DNA of 64,000 bases from Diplonema papillatum (lineage: Eukaryota; Euglenozoa; Diplonemea; Diplonemida; Diplonemidae), in the NCBI GenBank assembly GCA_030068145.1, contig JAPJBO010000028.1, positions 186,001 through 250,000 of the forward strand. The letters run 5' to 3'. Under the pieces are notes generated by a model. It did no database searches and was not told the origin of the DNA. It saw nothing but the letters and a program-made list of their open reading frames with translations. Shown one piece after another: positions 38,701 to 49,710 of this stretch. The position numbers were made by a program, and so were the translations under genes. Within the stretch, counting starts at the first letter, position 1; each line of letters starts with the position of its first letter.

Positions 38701-39099
38701 CAACCACCGGGTGCATTGGAAGACGTCATGCTGGGGCTGCTGAAGTCATCGAACCTTTCGACGGCATTTCCAGAGACAAACAATCTGTTTGCCATTGCTG
38801 TTGTCCTGCCAATGGGGACAGCATCGGTCGAGCGTGTCTTTTCAAGCATGAAAAGGGTGAAGAGGCTTCACGAGCAGACGCCGACCGACGTGCTAATGCT
38901 CGGACTCAATGGCCCGTATGAACGTGGCAGCGGCATCCCGAGGAGCGCTATGGAGGCGTACCTCAATGCGCGGATTGCGAGCCCAAGAACGCTGAACTTT
39001 GCCGCGTGGCCGGAGTATGAAGCGTGCGTTGACAAAGTGGGGGTCATGCGCAAAGATATGTTGACTAACCCAAGGCTGCTGCAATCGGCCCTTCACTGA
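38700..39099 (+). pseudogene. hAT transposase C-terminal relic
   Basis: The open frame ends with the hAT dimerisation signature: NNLFAIAVVLPMGTASVERV then FSSMKRVKRLHEQT and DVLMLGLNGP, matching the family's A..L....AS.ER.FS..KRIK core. The stop is at 39097-39099. Only the last 130 or so residues survive; the zinc BED finger and the RNase-H catalytic part are absent, and upstream sequence is a tandem repeat. Confident family call, broken element. Confidence 0.75.
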
Positions 39100-40430
39100 C
39101 ACTGTTGTTGCCCTTCGTTTCCCGTAGCAGGCGTATGGCTTTCTTCGTTCTTTGTCCACCATCCGCTATCCGGTACGACTTCGCTCTGCAGGCATTCGTT
39201 GCCGAACGGGGATGTCTGCCCTCCCCTGTGCACAAAATCTGGATACAGACCAGTTTACCAGTTCCGGGCTCGGGGGTCGAGGTCAGAGCTAGTACGCTGC
39301 TTTACGCACGGTAAGAGAAAAAAAAAACAGAAAGAGAAAGAAAGAGTTTGAAAAGAGCATCTAGTTGGTATCGGAAAGTAGGTGCGAGATCAGGCAAACC
39401 TTGGGCGCTAGCTTCGTTTAACCGTGAATCTAATAATCAGGGCCAAATTCTCGCTTTCATTTCACCAACCCTGTACAATTATCATCTTCACCGTTTCTGC
39501 CTACGCGCCTTTTCCGAGAGAGAACACATCAAACGGTGTCGGTACGCCTTAGCAGTTTTCCAGGGCCTCTCCGTACGCACTCGCATATGTTCTGAGAGCC
39601 ATCGCCACCGCACTGACCGTTTCCGAGAGAGAAAGAGACGAGTTAGGGAACCGTCTGCCGGGGGGCTGCACATCGCCTTGGAAAAAACATGAAACAAGAA
39701 CAAGAGAAAACGCTTCTCGTTGTAGGGTCAGAAGCTTCACACGCATATCCGGGTCGATGTAGCTTTTGTGAGGGTCCCCAGCCGGGCTGCCGTCTCATCA
39801 GCTTTCTATCATAATCCTTTGGGGGGGAAAAATTGGTTTGGTGGTTGAGCACAATTTTGCCTCACATTCCTATGGGGGCGAGGGGCACAGCAAAGAAACA
39901 TGTAGCGTTTAGAGTTAAAGTTCGCTTGAGATTACGGGATTTTAGGGCCTCCGGGTGACCTTTGTGAAATGGGTTCTCTTAGAGCAAGTAAGGACTATGT
40001 GGGTGCGGGTTGATTATTTGGTGTACACGTTCATTTTGAGTAATGGCTAGCCATGTCCAGGGCTGTTTGTGACCGACACCGAGTACATTCCTTCGAGGGA
40101 TGTAATATTTTGCTGTTCTCATACTTTTTTAATCCCGGCAACTTATTTTACTTTCAGTGTGACACTTTCGTGTGCCTTATTTTCTCTTTTTGAAAAAAAG
40201 CAAGCAACAGCCACAAGCTCAGTTGTTCACACCAAAGACAGGCGCTTCGCTTTGTATGCGCGTGTCGGTTGATCGTTTTCCCACTTGTATTTACCCTGTG
40301 TGTCATTTTCAGGCAAGGAATTCTGATCAACCACCAAAACACGCTGCCTCTTTTAAGCTGGCACATTGAAGGGTAACCCTTGTTGTAAGAAACAGATATG
40401 TATATACAGATTGTAAGAAACAGATAAACT
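39100..40430. other. Intergenic with family F and H fragments
   Basis: Family F pieces lie at 39417-39465 and 39600-39650, and a family H copy at 39908-39962. No gene supported. Confidence 0.5.
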
Positions 40431-40432
40431 TT

Positions 40433-40817
40433 AGAATAACATGTGGTGAGTGCGAGGCCTGTTCCTACAGAGGCTTCTGCCAGAATAACATGTGGTGAGT
40501 GCGAGGCCTGTTCCTAAAGAGGCTTCTGCCAGAAGAACATGTGGTGAGTGCGAGGCCTGTTCCTACAGAGGCTTCTGCCAGAATAACATGTGGTGAGTGC
40601 GGGGCTTGTTCCTACAGAGGCTTCTGCCAGTGTGGTGAGTGCGAGGTCTGTTCCTACAGAGGCTTCTGCCAGAATAACATGTGGTGAGTGCGGGGCTTGT
40701 TCCTACAGAGGCTTCTGCCAGAATAACATGTGGTGAGTGCGGGGCTTGTTCCTACAGAGGCTTCTGCCAGAATAACATGTGGTGAGTGCGAGGCCTGTTC
40801 CTACAGAGGCTTCTGCC
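40433..40817 (+). repeat. 49-bp tandem repeat, eight units
   Basis: Units of AATAACATGTGGTGAGTGCG then AGGCCTGTTCCTACAGAGGC and TTCTGCCAG. One unit near 40630 has lost AATAACATG. Variants GGGGCTTG and GAGGTCTG alternate. In one frame the unit encodes CGECEACSYRGFC, a Cys-rich peptide, but 49 bp shifts the frame every unit, so a protein is unlikely. Confidence 0.95.
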
Positions 40818-41650
40818 TTGACAAAACGGATACTGTTCAGTGCCTGGACAACACGGCTACAACACGAGGAGTGTTGGCACATCAAGCGCGGAGACGGGGC
40901 AGCGCTCTGGTGTCAAAGAAGAAGCGAATCAAGTGGAGGACGTCAAAGAACGCCGTCGCGCGGGTCATGCATTTCTAGGCCGCCGAGAAAGGGCGGCGTG
41001 CTGAGGTGTTGAACCTACCGAAAGGCCACGTAAAGATGGCACGGGCAAAACACTGCTTGTAGACAAGGTTAACGTCAGACCTTTGAAGCGCCCGCCCTTG
41101 AGACTTTGTTATGGTTGCTGCATATAACAGTGCCACACAGGAAGCTGAATCCCAGATGGCTGCAGGGGTGACTGTCAGAGCGGCACAGCCCCACACACCC
41201 AGAACCGGATTTTATAGACTGTTTCTTGTGTTAGGCGGCCGGCAGCGTAGTTGGCAGCGTACTACATGAAACATACCAAAAGCAGGTGAGTTCCGCTAGT
41301 GCGCATTACTCTTCGCAGTTCGCCAGGACCTATGACGCGCAACCCGATGCTACCCCGCAAATCGCAAAAAGTGGGGGTCATCAAAAACGCAAAACTGGCA
41401 CCCAACCACGTAGGCCCCCAAAACGCCCCGGAAATCCAGTACAAGCGGTCGGATGCTGAAGAACACGTGCCGCTCGAACAAAAGCTTCCATGGAGAAGAA
41501 CGACGCTCTACCACACACAACCCGCCACGCGGGGCGTGTGGCACAGGGTTGGCGGTTGTCGAGAACATTGGTCCACTTGCACGCAGAAAAAGGGGCAGCG
41601 TCGCTCTCACCTGCAAGATCCGTTCTGCGCAAAGAACGAGAATGAAGAAG
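40818..41650. other. Intergenic, nothing recognised
   Basis: No repeat family or coding frame identified apart from random ORFs. Confidence 0.4.
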
Positions 41651-41654
41651 CAGG

Positions 41655-41815
41655 CATCAGGGCGGCGGGAGGGGGAGGCTGCAAGAACGTGCTTCGGGTG
41701 GATATGTGCTCAACACCGCACTGGTCCTATCTGCACCGGGTTTCGGTCCTTTAAGCCACGGACACAAAAGGCGGGCGATAATCAACGCGGAACCTGAGTG
41801 TCCGCAGACAGGACA
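41655..41815 (+). repeat. Dispersed repeat family E, copy 2
   Basis: TGCAAGAACGTGCTTCGG, CAACACCGCACTGGTCC, GGGTTTCGGTCC, TTAAGCCACGGACACAAA, then AACCTGAGTGTCCGCAGACA. Copies also lie at 57130-57280 and 28525-28620, with partial ones at 61755-61845 and 63645-63710. Confidence 0.85.
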
Positions 41816-43640
41816 GCGGTGAGTCTGACCACGGCGGGAGGTGGGGGAAATGGGGACGGGGGGAATCTTAGTGTATAATGGGTCGCCAGAACACTGCCTC
41901 TTAACCCCTTACAGACGGAGGGAGGTTGTCCAGCGCGCAGAACGCCTTCTCGGGAATATGTGGGTCAAACCCGAGAGCTTTCTGACTTCAAAATGGGAAA
42001 CCTGGTGCTCTTCAAAAAGGTTTCGTAACACATCTCAAAAATGGGAAACCTGGTGCTCTTCAAAAAGGTTTCGTTACACATCTCTTCACAGCAGCAAACA
42101 TTGATCCTTTTTGACGTGTCTTCGCTCTGGAGGCCCAGTGTCCGAACACCAGCTCGGTTCTGGCGTTTTCGACATGAATATATGTTCCCCGTCCGTAAAG
42201 GGTTACGCATGTTTTGATGCGAGCATCAAGTCTTCTTCGAAGAAGAGGGAGTGAGGGGACGGGGGCGAAAAATAATTTGGACTCGCTGGCGGGCGGCAGT
42301 GCTTCCTCGCTGATTTCTTACGTAATTTCGTATTTTCCTCTTGCGACGAAGCTGAGTTTTGGGGGTTCGTTGTGCTTCGGGGGTTCTTTCAGGTCCGCGG
42401 GGCGTTCACGTCGTGTTCTTCTCATGCATGAGGCGATGAGCAACAGTCCAGCCCTGGAACTGCATCGAATTGCTCCGCAGTGCAACAGTTGCTGGTCGGT
42501 TACTATCAGCTTTGGGTTAGTGGAATAGCAGCTATTCGTGACCGGCAACTGTCCCGTAGAGTCAATCAGAGCAGTGGACGGACTGGCTTCGAGAGATGAG
42601 AGAAATTAAAATACGAACGGAGAGAAAGAAGGCCAACAGCACGGCACACGCACCTCAGGTATAAAGCTGGGCTAGGTCAGGCGTGCGCACGGTTGAGCAA
42701 AACAGACTTCCTTCAGAAAATGCGTGATTTCCTCGCTCACATCGGGCGGCACTTCCGAGTTCTTTCGAGCTTCCACTACTGCACAGTTGTCGAGTTGTGC
42801 ACCTAACCTGGTAGTCAGACCGAGTCACTGCCGGTCAGACGAATGCCAGACGCACTGTCTAACGAGGTCGTCCAGCAATGGATTTCAGTCGGACTGCATC
42901 AGACCATGGTCTTTTTCTCGGATGTTAGTCATGACTTTGAGGATCCGCGTCATTCGGAGTTCAGTCTGACCCCGACCGTACACGATATCAAGGACACAAT
43001 TTAAAGTTTCCGTCGTTTCAACAGCGGTAGTTCCACCGATCCCGCCCTTTTAAAGTGCAGGCGGTGGTGGTGCAGGTGGGTTGCTGGGGCCAATCCTTTC
43101 CCTCAGTTGTCCTATACCGGTTTTACCTACCTCTATCCGTGATTCCCTTGAGAATAGTTGGGAACCTGTTGGCCCTTTTCTGGCCAAAGAGTTCGTGAAT
43201 AGTCTGCAGGCAGCTTGTGCAACAAAAGACTGCACAGGTTTCTGCGTGTGGTCGTTGTGCACGCCACCATGCCCTGTCTTCACTCGCCCTCAGTACCGTG
43301 GGTCAAAAAATTGTGCCTTCTCCGACCCACACAGGTGCGGGAGTTTCGTCAACCGACTGTTTCTGCGGATGCGCGGTGATGACGCTTTGGTCGCTGACGA
43401 CGACGACAACGACGCCGACGTGACGACCTGGAAGCTCCCGACATGTGCATTGTGTGAAGGCAGACCTTCAGCACACTAGGCAGTATTCTGCCCAGAGCAT
43501 CAAACTCCCTTCTGCCGTAACAGGGTCGGCACCCCCTCGGGCTTCATGAGGACGGTGGCAGCGGCAAGACAGGTCGGAATCGAGGCGAAGTGCGCTCTTC
43601 GACGTGTGCCACCATGGAGGGCGAGTCTGGGGAGTACAGC
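41816..43640. other. Intergenic; one short local duplication
   Basis: At 41990-42085 a 40-bp phrase (AAATGGGAAACCTGGTGCTC then TTCAAAAAGGTTTCGT.ACAC) occurs twice. ATCAAGTCTTCTTCG at 42226 recurs at 47602. No gene supported. Confidence 0.45.
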
Positions 43641-43648
43641 GAGTCGGG

Positions 43649-43900
43649 CGAGTCAAAAGGCGAGTTTGGGGGCACGAGGGCCCCAGGGCGAGTCAAAAGG
43701 TGAGTTTGGGGGCTCGAGGACCCCAGGGCGAGTCAAAAGGCGAGTTTGGGGGCTCGAGGGCCCCAGGGCGAGTCAAAAGGCGAGTTTGGGGGCTCGAGGA
43801 CCCCAGGGCGAGTCAAAAGGTGAGTTTGGGGGCTCGAGGGCCCCAGGGCGAGTCAAAAGGTGAGTTTGGGGGCTCGAGGACCCCAGGGCGAGTCGGGGGC
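43649..43900 (+). repeat. 40-bp tandem repeat, six units
   Basis: CGAGTCAAAAGG.GAGTTTGG then GGGCTCGAGG.CCCCAGGG, exactly 40 bp, starting 43649, 43689, 43729 and so on. Two variants (AGGACC, AGGGCC) alternate in pairs, suggesting duplication in 80-bp blocks. Confidence 0.95.
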
Positions 43901-43979
43901 GAGTCGCGACTCGCCCGCCACCTGTGCGGAAACTTTCACCCAATAATAAAAACACCTTCCCTGCGCACATATCCCTAAC

Positions 43980-44215
43980 CATCGTTGCATCGTTGCAGGA
44001 AATCATGGGGTTTGTCTTTTTTTTTTGCATCGTTGCATAGTTGCATGATCGTTGCTCAGCATAGGGCAACCATGCAACGATGCAGTGCAACGATGTAGTG
44101 CGACGATGTAGTGCAACGATGCGATGTCGTGCAACGATAGGAGTAACAGACCATAGGTTTGAACTGCGTCTGCAGCAGTAGTGCAACTATAGGACACAAT
44201 GCAACGATGCAATGG
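43980..44215. repeat. Degenerate CATCGTTGCA / TGCAACGATG array, both orientations
   Basis: Words CATCGTTGCA (43983-44050) and their reverse TGCAACGATG (44060-44215) recur every 9-15 bp, forming a quasi-palindromic cluster just before the GAT microsatellite. A related word cluster (GCACCGTTG) occurs at 49664-49710. Confidence 0.7.
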
Positions 44216-44266
44216 TTGGTTGGTTCAGTATGTTGTTGCAACTACCTGTGATGAACCAAGTGGATG

Positions 44267-44518
<252 letters not shown>

Positions 44519-45480
44519 CTGGCGTGTCGGCTGATGAAGCCAGTGACAGCGACGTGAGCGACTCTTCGGTGGATGACACTTCTTCGGCGGACGACGACGA
44601 TTCATCTCTTGATGAGAAACCTCTTTCGTAATCGCGTGTTCCCGTGCAAGTCCGGCCTCGGGAGACAGCAGAAGTGACCCCTGCACCAGTGAATACAGAG
44701 CCAGAATCGTTGCTGACCCAGGCATCTGCACCAACCGCAAAGACAGGAAAAGTGCGAAACGCCGCTGCTGCTGGTCTCTCTAGCCAGTGTGTGGCTCCTG
44801 CGCCAGCCGTGCCAGGCCGCGCCAGATAACCCTGACAACCTTTTCAATTTGGGATCATCATTCGTCCATTTTCTCGGCGATCCCAGCGCGCGTTTCGACA
44901 ATCTTTTTGTTCGATGTGAAGATCGATGACGAAATCTTCCAGAAAACCTGTTCTGAGAGGGTGTCAACCTATTCTGGTCCCACACCCCCTGTCTTTCCAG
45001 AGGGGATCGATCCCTGCAAGCAGCCTTTTTGGACCGGTTTGGACGTGTGCACCATGGTAATCCATGGTACGAACCACAAGAATCCACTTACGGTTCCGGG
45101 TCACCGTTCTCTTCATCCGAGAAAAAAACGAGCAAAAAGTCGTCGGAAAAGAATTGCTACGTGGACTGGACCAGCGGGAAATTGTCACCTACCTGGGGAC
45201 AATTCCTGTTCTTCCCACAGTAAACCTGCCGCCCGGTGCTCTGCATCTTATGAGGAGTCACCAACCGCACACATACTTATGGGTCCCCGAGTCTATTTTG
45301 AACCGTTCTCTTCATCGGAGCCGAGGGCGAGCAAAACGTCGTTGAAAAAGATCTGCTACGTGGACCAGCCGGAAAATATCACCACAACTTTTGCCAAAAC
45401 CAGATTCCACTGTTTGTGCATTGAAAAATGGCCCGGGGCAAATTATCAATTCCGCCGAGGCACTCTTCTGCCCCCGTTTA
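44519..45480 (+). other. Gene-like debris after the GAT tract
   Basis: The acidic tail DSDVSDSSVDDTSSADDDDS, a Pro/Thr-rich frame (44644-44829), and two related segments about 197 bp apart (45102-45190 and 45300-45385) encoding PFSSSE..SK.S.KK.CYVD in different frames. The frames do not join without splicing or shifts. It looks like a decayed forward-strand gene or mobile-element ORF with an internal duplication; no family was recognised. Confidence 0.35.
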
Positions 45481-45517
45481 TGTGACGAGGGAGCCTCAAT
45501 TTCCTTGGGGCTACAGG

Positions 45518-45595
45518 GTGCGCCAAACGCGCCGCGCCGCGCCAAACGCGCCAGGCTTGGCGCGCTTGGCGCGCGCCGCGCCAGGCTCCAGGAGC
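45518..45595. other. GC-rich nested palindromes
   Basis: GCGCCAAACGCGCC, GGCTTGGCGCGC and GCGCGCCGCGCCAGGC alternate in both orientations, so several overlapping hairpins can form. No coding interpretation. Confidence 0.7.
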
Positions 45596-45599
45596 CACA

Positions 45600-47190
45600 C
45601 TGCTCGAGCTTTGGCTTCACGGTAGGTGACTATCCGCCAAGAAGACGTGTACTAGTAATTATTCGTCTTTGAGCAGTATGCAGATTTTTTTCTTTGCATC
45701 GTTGCAAGAGGGTCCCGGCCGCCGAGAGTTAGGGATATGTGCACCTTCCCTGGGTCGCAAGCGGACTTCCTTTAAAAGCACGGCTTCGCCCGTGTTCGGT
45801 GTTCATTGTTCAACGGCAAGGAAATGGCGAGTGTCTTTCTTTCAGAATTGCAGTGTGTAGTGTTGTTTCCTCTGCGGCGAGGCCACAGGGAGCGTACGAC
45901 GTGGGAAAACGGGAAGACTTTGCATTTGCCGGAGCCAATTGATTGCATGCCCGCCTCGCGAAAGTAAACCGCGGTGGCCATATCTTGAAAGCTCGAGTAA
46001 CACAAAGAAAGAACATTTCCTGAGTGTGTTGCACGTAATGAACTAAACCACTCCTGATCCGGAAATGCTCCGTCGAAAACAAAACGAGAAACAACATAAA
46101 GAACATTTCCGTTCGGGTCGTGTAGAATGGTAAACGCACAACGAGCGATCACGCACCAACTGCGTCGACCGATGGCAAAAACTGACGGGGCTAACAATTC
46201 TTGCGATTTGCGTGCCATCGTGTGCGGAGCATGACGATGGTTTCCTGGATTGGCCTTTTTCGTTGGGTTTGTTTAACATTCTTATGGGCAGCCGTTGTAC
46301 CGGAAATGTTCTCTTGCGTGAGAATAGTTGAGTTGCAGTTCTTGACAGCGAGAACAGAAGGCGTTTTGATTCCTCGCGCTTCCTCACGAGAGGGGTAGGC
46401 CCCCGCAGTCGTGAGCAGCATAAACTCTTGATAGAGGTCTACTGCTATTCCCTCCAGTTATTCGCACATATCTTCCTCTGCGGACCTCGCCTTGTGGTGC
46501 CACACGAGAGAGACAAAAGAAAGAGGACGCGGCTGGTCCGTGAACAAGCACCGGTCACTGGAAAAGCCCTCGAGGAAGCTCCTCCGTGTGCCAACAAGGG
46601 ACACATTTGGGTACATCGCCGAGACACGTTTGTCCCTTCCTTTGACCAGGTAGTGCCTAACAGCTGAACAACCTGCATCCTCGCCGTCTAGCCAAGAGTC
46701 CGGTATGTAACAACCGCGAACATTTTGCCGATTGGGTGGACTCTATTCTCGTTGACAAATTTGAGTGGCAACTACGAACGAGCCCTAGTAGAACAGGTAC
46801 GGTACACAGCAACTGCACGCGTTCCACCCACCCGGTGTGCCTTTGTCGACGAGACCATGCGTATCAGCCTCATCTGCGAACGCTGGGCCAGAGGTATGGT
46901 GTAGGCTTCCCTAGACGAAGCGCGAGCGACAGCTAAAGCTCCAAACGATAGCTCGCATGCGGGCCTTCCACCATGCACTCCGTGCCGAGGGTGCTGCAGT
47001 TGAGAATCAAGCTCACGTCTGCGTCAGCTGAACGGTACGGCTCTACTCCCATTTTGACGAGGCCATGCGTGAGAGCATTTGCCTTTTCAGCTTATGTTCC
47101 AGATGCACGCTGTCCCGTCTGCCGAAGATGTGATGAGGGTGGACCCGGCGGCTTGCACGCTGTACACGACTCCATCGTGACCCTGTGTGT
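45600..47190. other. Intergenic; MITE-like copy at 46320-46455
   Basis: A diverged relative of the 166-bp element at 32325-32490 spans about 46320-46455. ORFs here (e.g. 45772-46218 minus) have no recognised domain. Confidence 0.45.
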
Positions 47191-47194
47191 GGGT

Positions 47195-47264
47195 TTGTGT
47201 GTGTACGCGTGTGTACGCGTGTGTACGCGTGTGTACGCGTGTGTACGCGTGTGTACACGTGTGT
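47195..47264. repeat. GTGTACGCGT repeat, strictly alternating purine-pyrimidine
   Basis: Five exact GTGTACGCGT units (47201-47250) and one GTGTACACGT, flanked by GTGTGT. Every step alternates pyrimidine and purine over roughly 65 bp, a classical Z-DNA-prone sequence. Confidence 0.95.
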
Positions 47265-47540
47265 TCGGTAGGTTTTCAACTCGTAAATGTGAGCAGAACA
47301 AACGCAAGTTGTCTAGTCGACTAGTCCCTGCTCTATTTACGATAGCTGCTGGCACCACTGCCATGCATGTGTGTGTGTGAGTGTGTGCGCTCAAACTAAC
47401 GACGGAACGTTTCCGGAGTTGGGGCTTGCACTGATACGAAGCAACGGACAGTCAACAACAGCCGATGAATTGTGAAGAAACGGATATGGCAAAACATCGT
47501 GCTTCGCGCGTACAAGCAACAAGCACTTGTTTCGCGGAGG
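47265..47540 (+). repeat. Dispersed repeat family I, copy 1 (from 47408)
   Basis: TTTCCGGAGTTGGGGCTTGC, then ACTGATA.GAAGCAACGGAC and GATATGGCAAAA..CTTCGCG, match 60165-60290. 47265-47407 is unremarkable spacer. Confidence 0.75.
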
Positions 47541-47819
47541 GACCGGAGGCTTTGAGCTGCACAGTTTCTTCAGGGGGAAAAATGTTACTTCATGCATGCT
47601 AGCATCAAGTCTTCTTCGGAAAAAGTGTAAATTACAAAAGGGAAAAGTCGCAGGGAGAGTGTAAGACTCCGCAGGTAGGGTATAGAAATCTTGAGGGACT
47701 CGTCCTTCATGCTTTATTCACCGCGGTGTTGTGCACCTCGTGTTTCGTCTCGGGTTTTGCTCAGAAACGCAGACCAATCCAAAGTTAGAGCTGGGGGTAG
47801 GTAGAGGGCGGAGGCATAC

Positions 47820-49397
47820 CTTCGCTTTGGAAACGAGCTCCTCGCCGTTGGGTCGTTCAAGGTTCCAGAAGGCTAGGCAGGAGTCGCGGGCGCACGTGAC
47901 GAACGTGCGGTGCCCAACGAAGACGACCCGGTGAACGGCCGCGACGCCGTGGCCGCGGAGCCGTTTGGAGATGCGCTTCGTGGTCATGTCCCACACGAGC
48001 ACCTCCGGGGACAGCGCGCTCGAGATCATCAACTCGTCGTCCGCGCTGAAAGAGCAGCACCACACCGTTTTGGTGTGCCCGTCCGGCATCTGCCCGAGAT
48101 CCGTCCCAGTCTTCCAATCCCACAAGTGAAGCGTCGTGTCGTCTGACCCTGAACACAACAGGCTACTACTAGTCCTCGAAGCGAAGCCGACGCAAATGAC
48201 ACCGTCCGTGTGTCCTTCAAACGTCCGGAGAAGGGCTGCGTCGGCAGCACGGTAGACACGCACCTTTCGGTCACAGGAAGCCGTGGCTATCACTGTTCCG
48301 TCGGGCGAGAACTTGATGTCGTACACGCGGTCCAAATGGTCTTTGATGGTGTGCAAGATTTTCCCTGTAGCTACTTCCCACAACAACACGACTCCGTCGA
48401 ACGAACCCGTCGCCGCTATCTTGCCAGACGGGCTGATCGCGCAGCAGAGGATGTAGTGCGCGTGTCTCTGGAAGTCGAACAACCACGAGCCTTCCTTGCT
48501 GTTCCACACCCGGGCAACACCATCCTTTCCGCCAGTGATGGCCACTTTCCGGTCGGGAGAAATCGCACAGCAGTACACAGGGCCCGTGTGGCCCTTCAAG
48601 ACAAACTCTCGACTCAGCGACGTGGTAGGAAGCCCTTCCTTGTTCTTTGGACGGGTTGGCGACTGTGCGGCCTTGGCCACGAGCTTCAGTTTGCCACGGC
48701 GCTCGCAGAAGACCTCCCATGTGATGTCATCGTCAACTGCGATCTTGTCGCCGTCATCGTCCTTGAAGTAGAACGACAGGCCCGTCATGTTGAGCTTCTG
48801 CTCGATCTTCTGCGCCACTTCGTCGAAGGTCGCGTTGACGTCCACCTTCAAACCTTTGTGCACGGCCTCGTCTTCGAGGGTGATTGCTAGATTGAGTTTT
48901 CCATCGCTGACAGATGGAGAGTAGGTTTCTTGGGAGCTCTTGGCTGACAGCGGGGCCTTTGGAGAGAGCCCTGGAGAAGCGTCGAATACGAGAGAGAACC
49001 GGTGGGCGGCGCCGGAACCCTCAGGCCGGAGGAGCCTATCTACGTAGTCGCTTACTTCTGGATCGATCATAGACTTCCGACGGCCATTGTCGGATACGCG
49101 CGACAGCGACGCATGGCGGCCCACGGTTCCTTCTTTGCTGCTTTCTTCGTCGTCGTTTTCGCTTTCCACTTCCTTCAAGGTGGAAGTCAAGTACGGTTCC
49201 CCTTCAAATCCTGGCGAAGCCACCTCGCCCGTTTCTCGCTTCACCTGCGAGCTTCCCAGCGTCGTCGACTTCCAGCTGCCCGAAAAACACCCGCTCGCGA
49301 GGCTCTTCGCGCTGCAGTCGAGCCTCACCGAAGCCGCCCGCGTTACGGCCGCCTGCGTCCCCACCTTCGGCTTCCGCTTCTGCGTCGGGGTTTGCAT
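47820..49397 (-). CDS. PB1-WD40 fusion protein (3' exon not found)
   Basis: 526 codons from ATG at 49397 to a phase-0 donor, AAG before GTATGCCT at 47819. Residues 1-165 are Ser/Lys-rich and disordered. 167-242 form a PB1 domain: KLNLAITLEDE, then VDVNATFDEVAQKIEQKLN and the acidic OPCA motif FKDDDGDKIAVDDDITWEVF. Six WD40 blades follow from 268: GHTGPVYCC..VARVWN, HAHYILCC..VVLLWE, DHLDRVYD..VRVYRA, GHTDGVIC..LHLWD, GHTKTVWC..VLVWD and HGVAAVHR..LAFWN. A seventh blade is expected in a further exon on the lower-coordinate side, since reading through the donor gives 33 residues without blade features. PB1 domains mediate paired oligomerisation; the beta-propeller would be a scaffold. An in-frame extension upstream of the ATG is open for about 100 codons but looks non-coding. 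Confidence 0.85.
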
Positions 49398-49663
49398 CGC
49401 CCTTCCCGCCTTTTCTTCCGGACGCGCGCACCCGCAAGCCCCCCCAGTCCCTGACGCAAGGCTGCCTCTTCCAGCGCTCTTTGGTGTTGCCACAACAGGG
49501 GTGGGTTGTGTTCTGTGCGCCCTGGCTGTTGGGTTTGAGTGAAAGCCTGCTTGAGGATACGGGGTCGCCGGGTTACCATGGTCTACAGGGGTGCAGCAGG
49601 ACACCTTCCAGGTGGGTAGCGTCCCCGATGCGAGCTGATTGCTGGATGGATGCGGGCAACTGC
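49398..49663. other. Upstream flank of the PB1-WD40 gene
   Basis: The minus frame stays open to 49700 without strong coding character. AG sites lie within 30-130 bp of the ATG. No other element seen. Confidence 0.4.
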
Positions 49664-49710
49664 ACCGTTGTACCGTCGTTGCACCGTTGCACCGTTGCAC
49701 CGTTGTGCTT
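49664..49710 (+). repeat. 9-bp tandem repeat, CACCGTTGC
   Basis: CACCGTTGTACCGTCGTTG then three to four CACCGTTG(C/T) units. Its word is close to the CATCGTTGCA cluster at 43980-44215. Confidence 0.85.

Noticed and set aside
48029-48890. Forward ORFs such as the 226-codon frame at 48210
   Set aside because: Antisense to the WD40 propeller frame, which has clear blade motifs.
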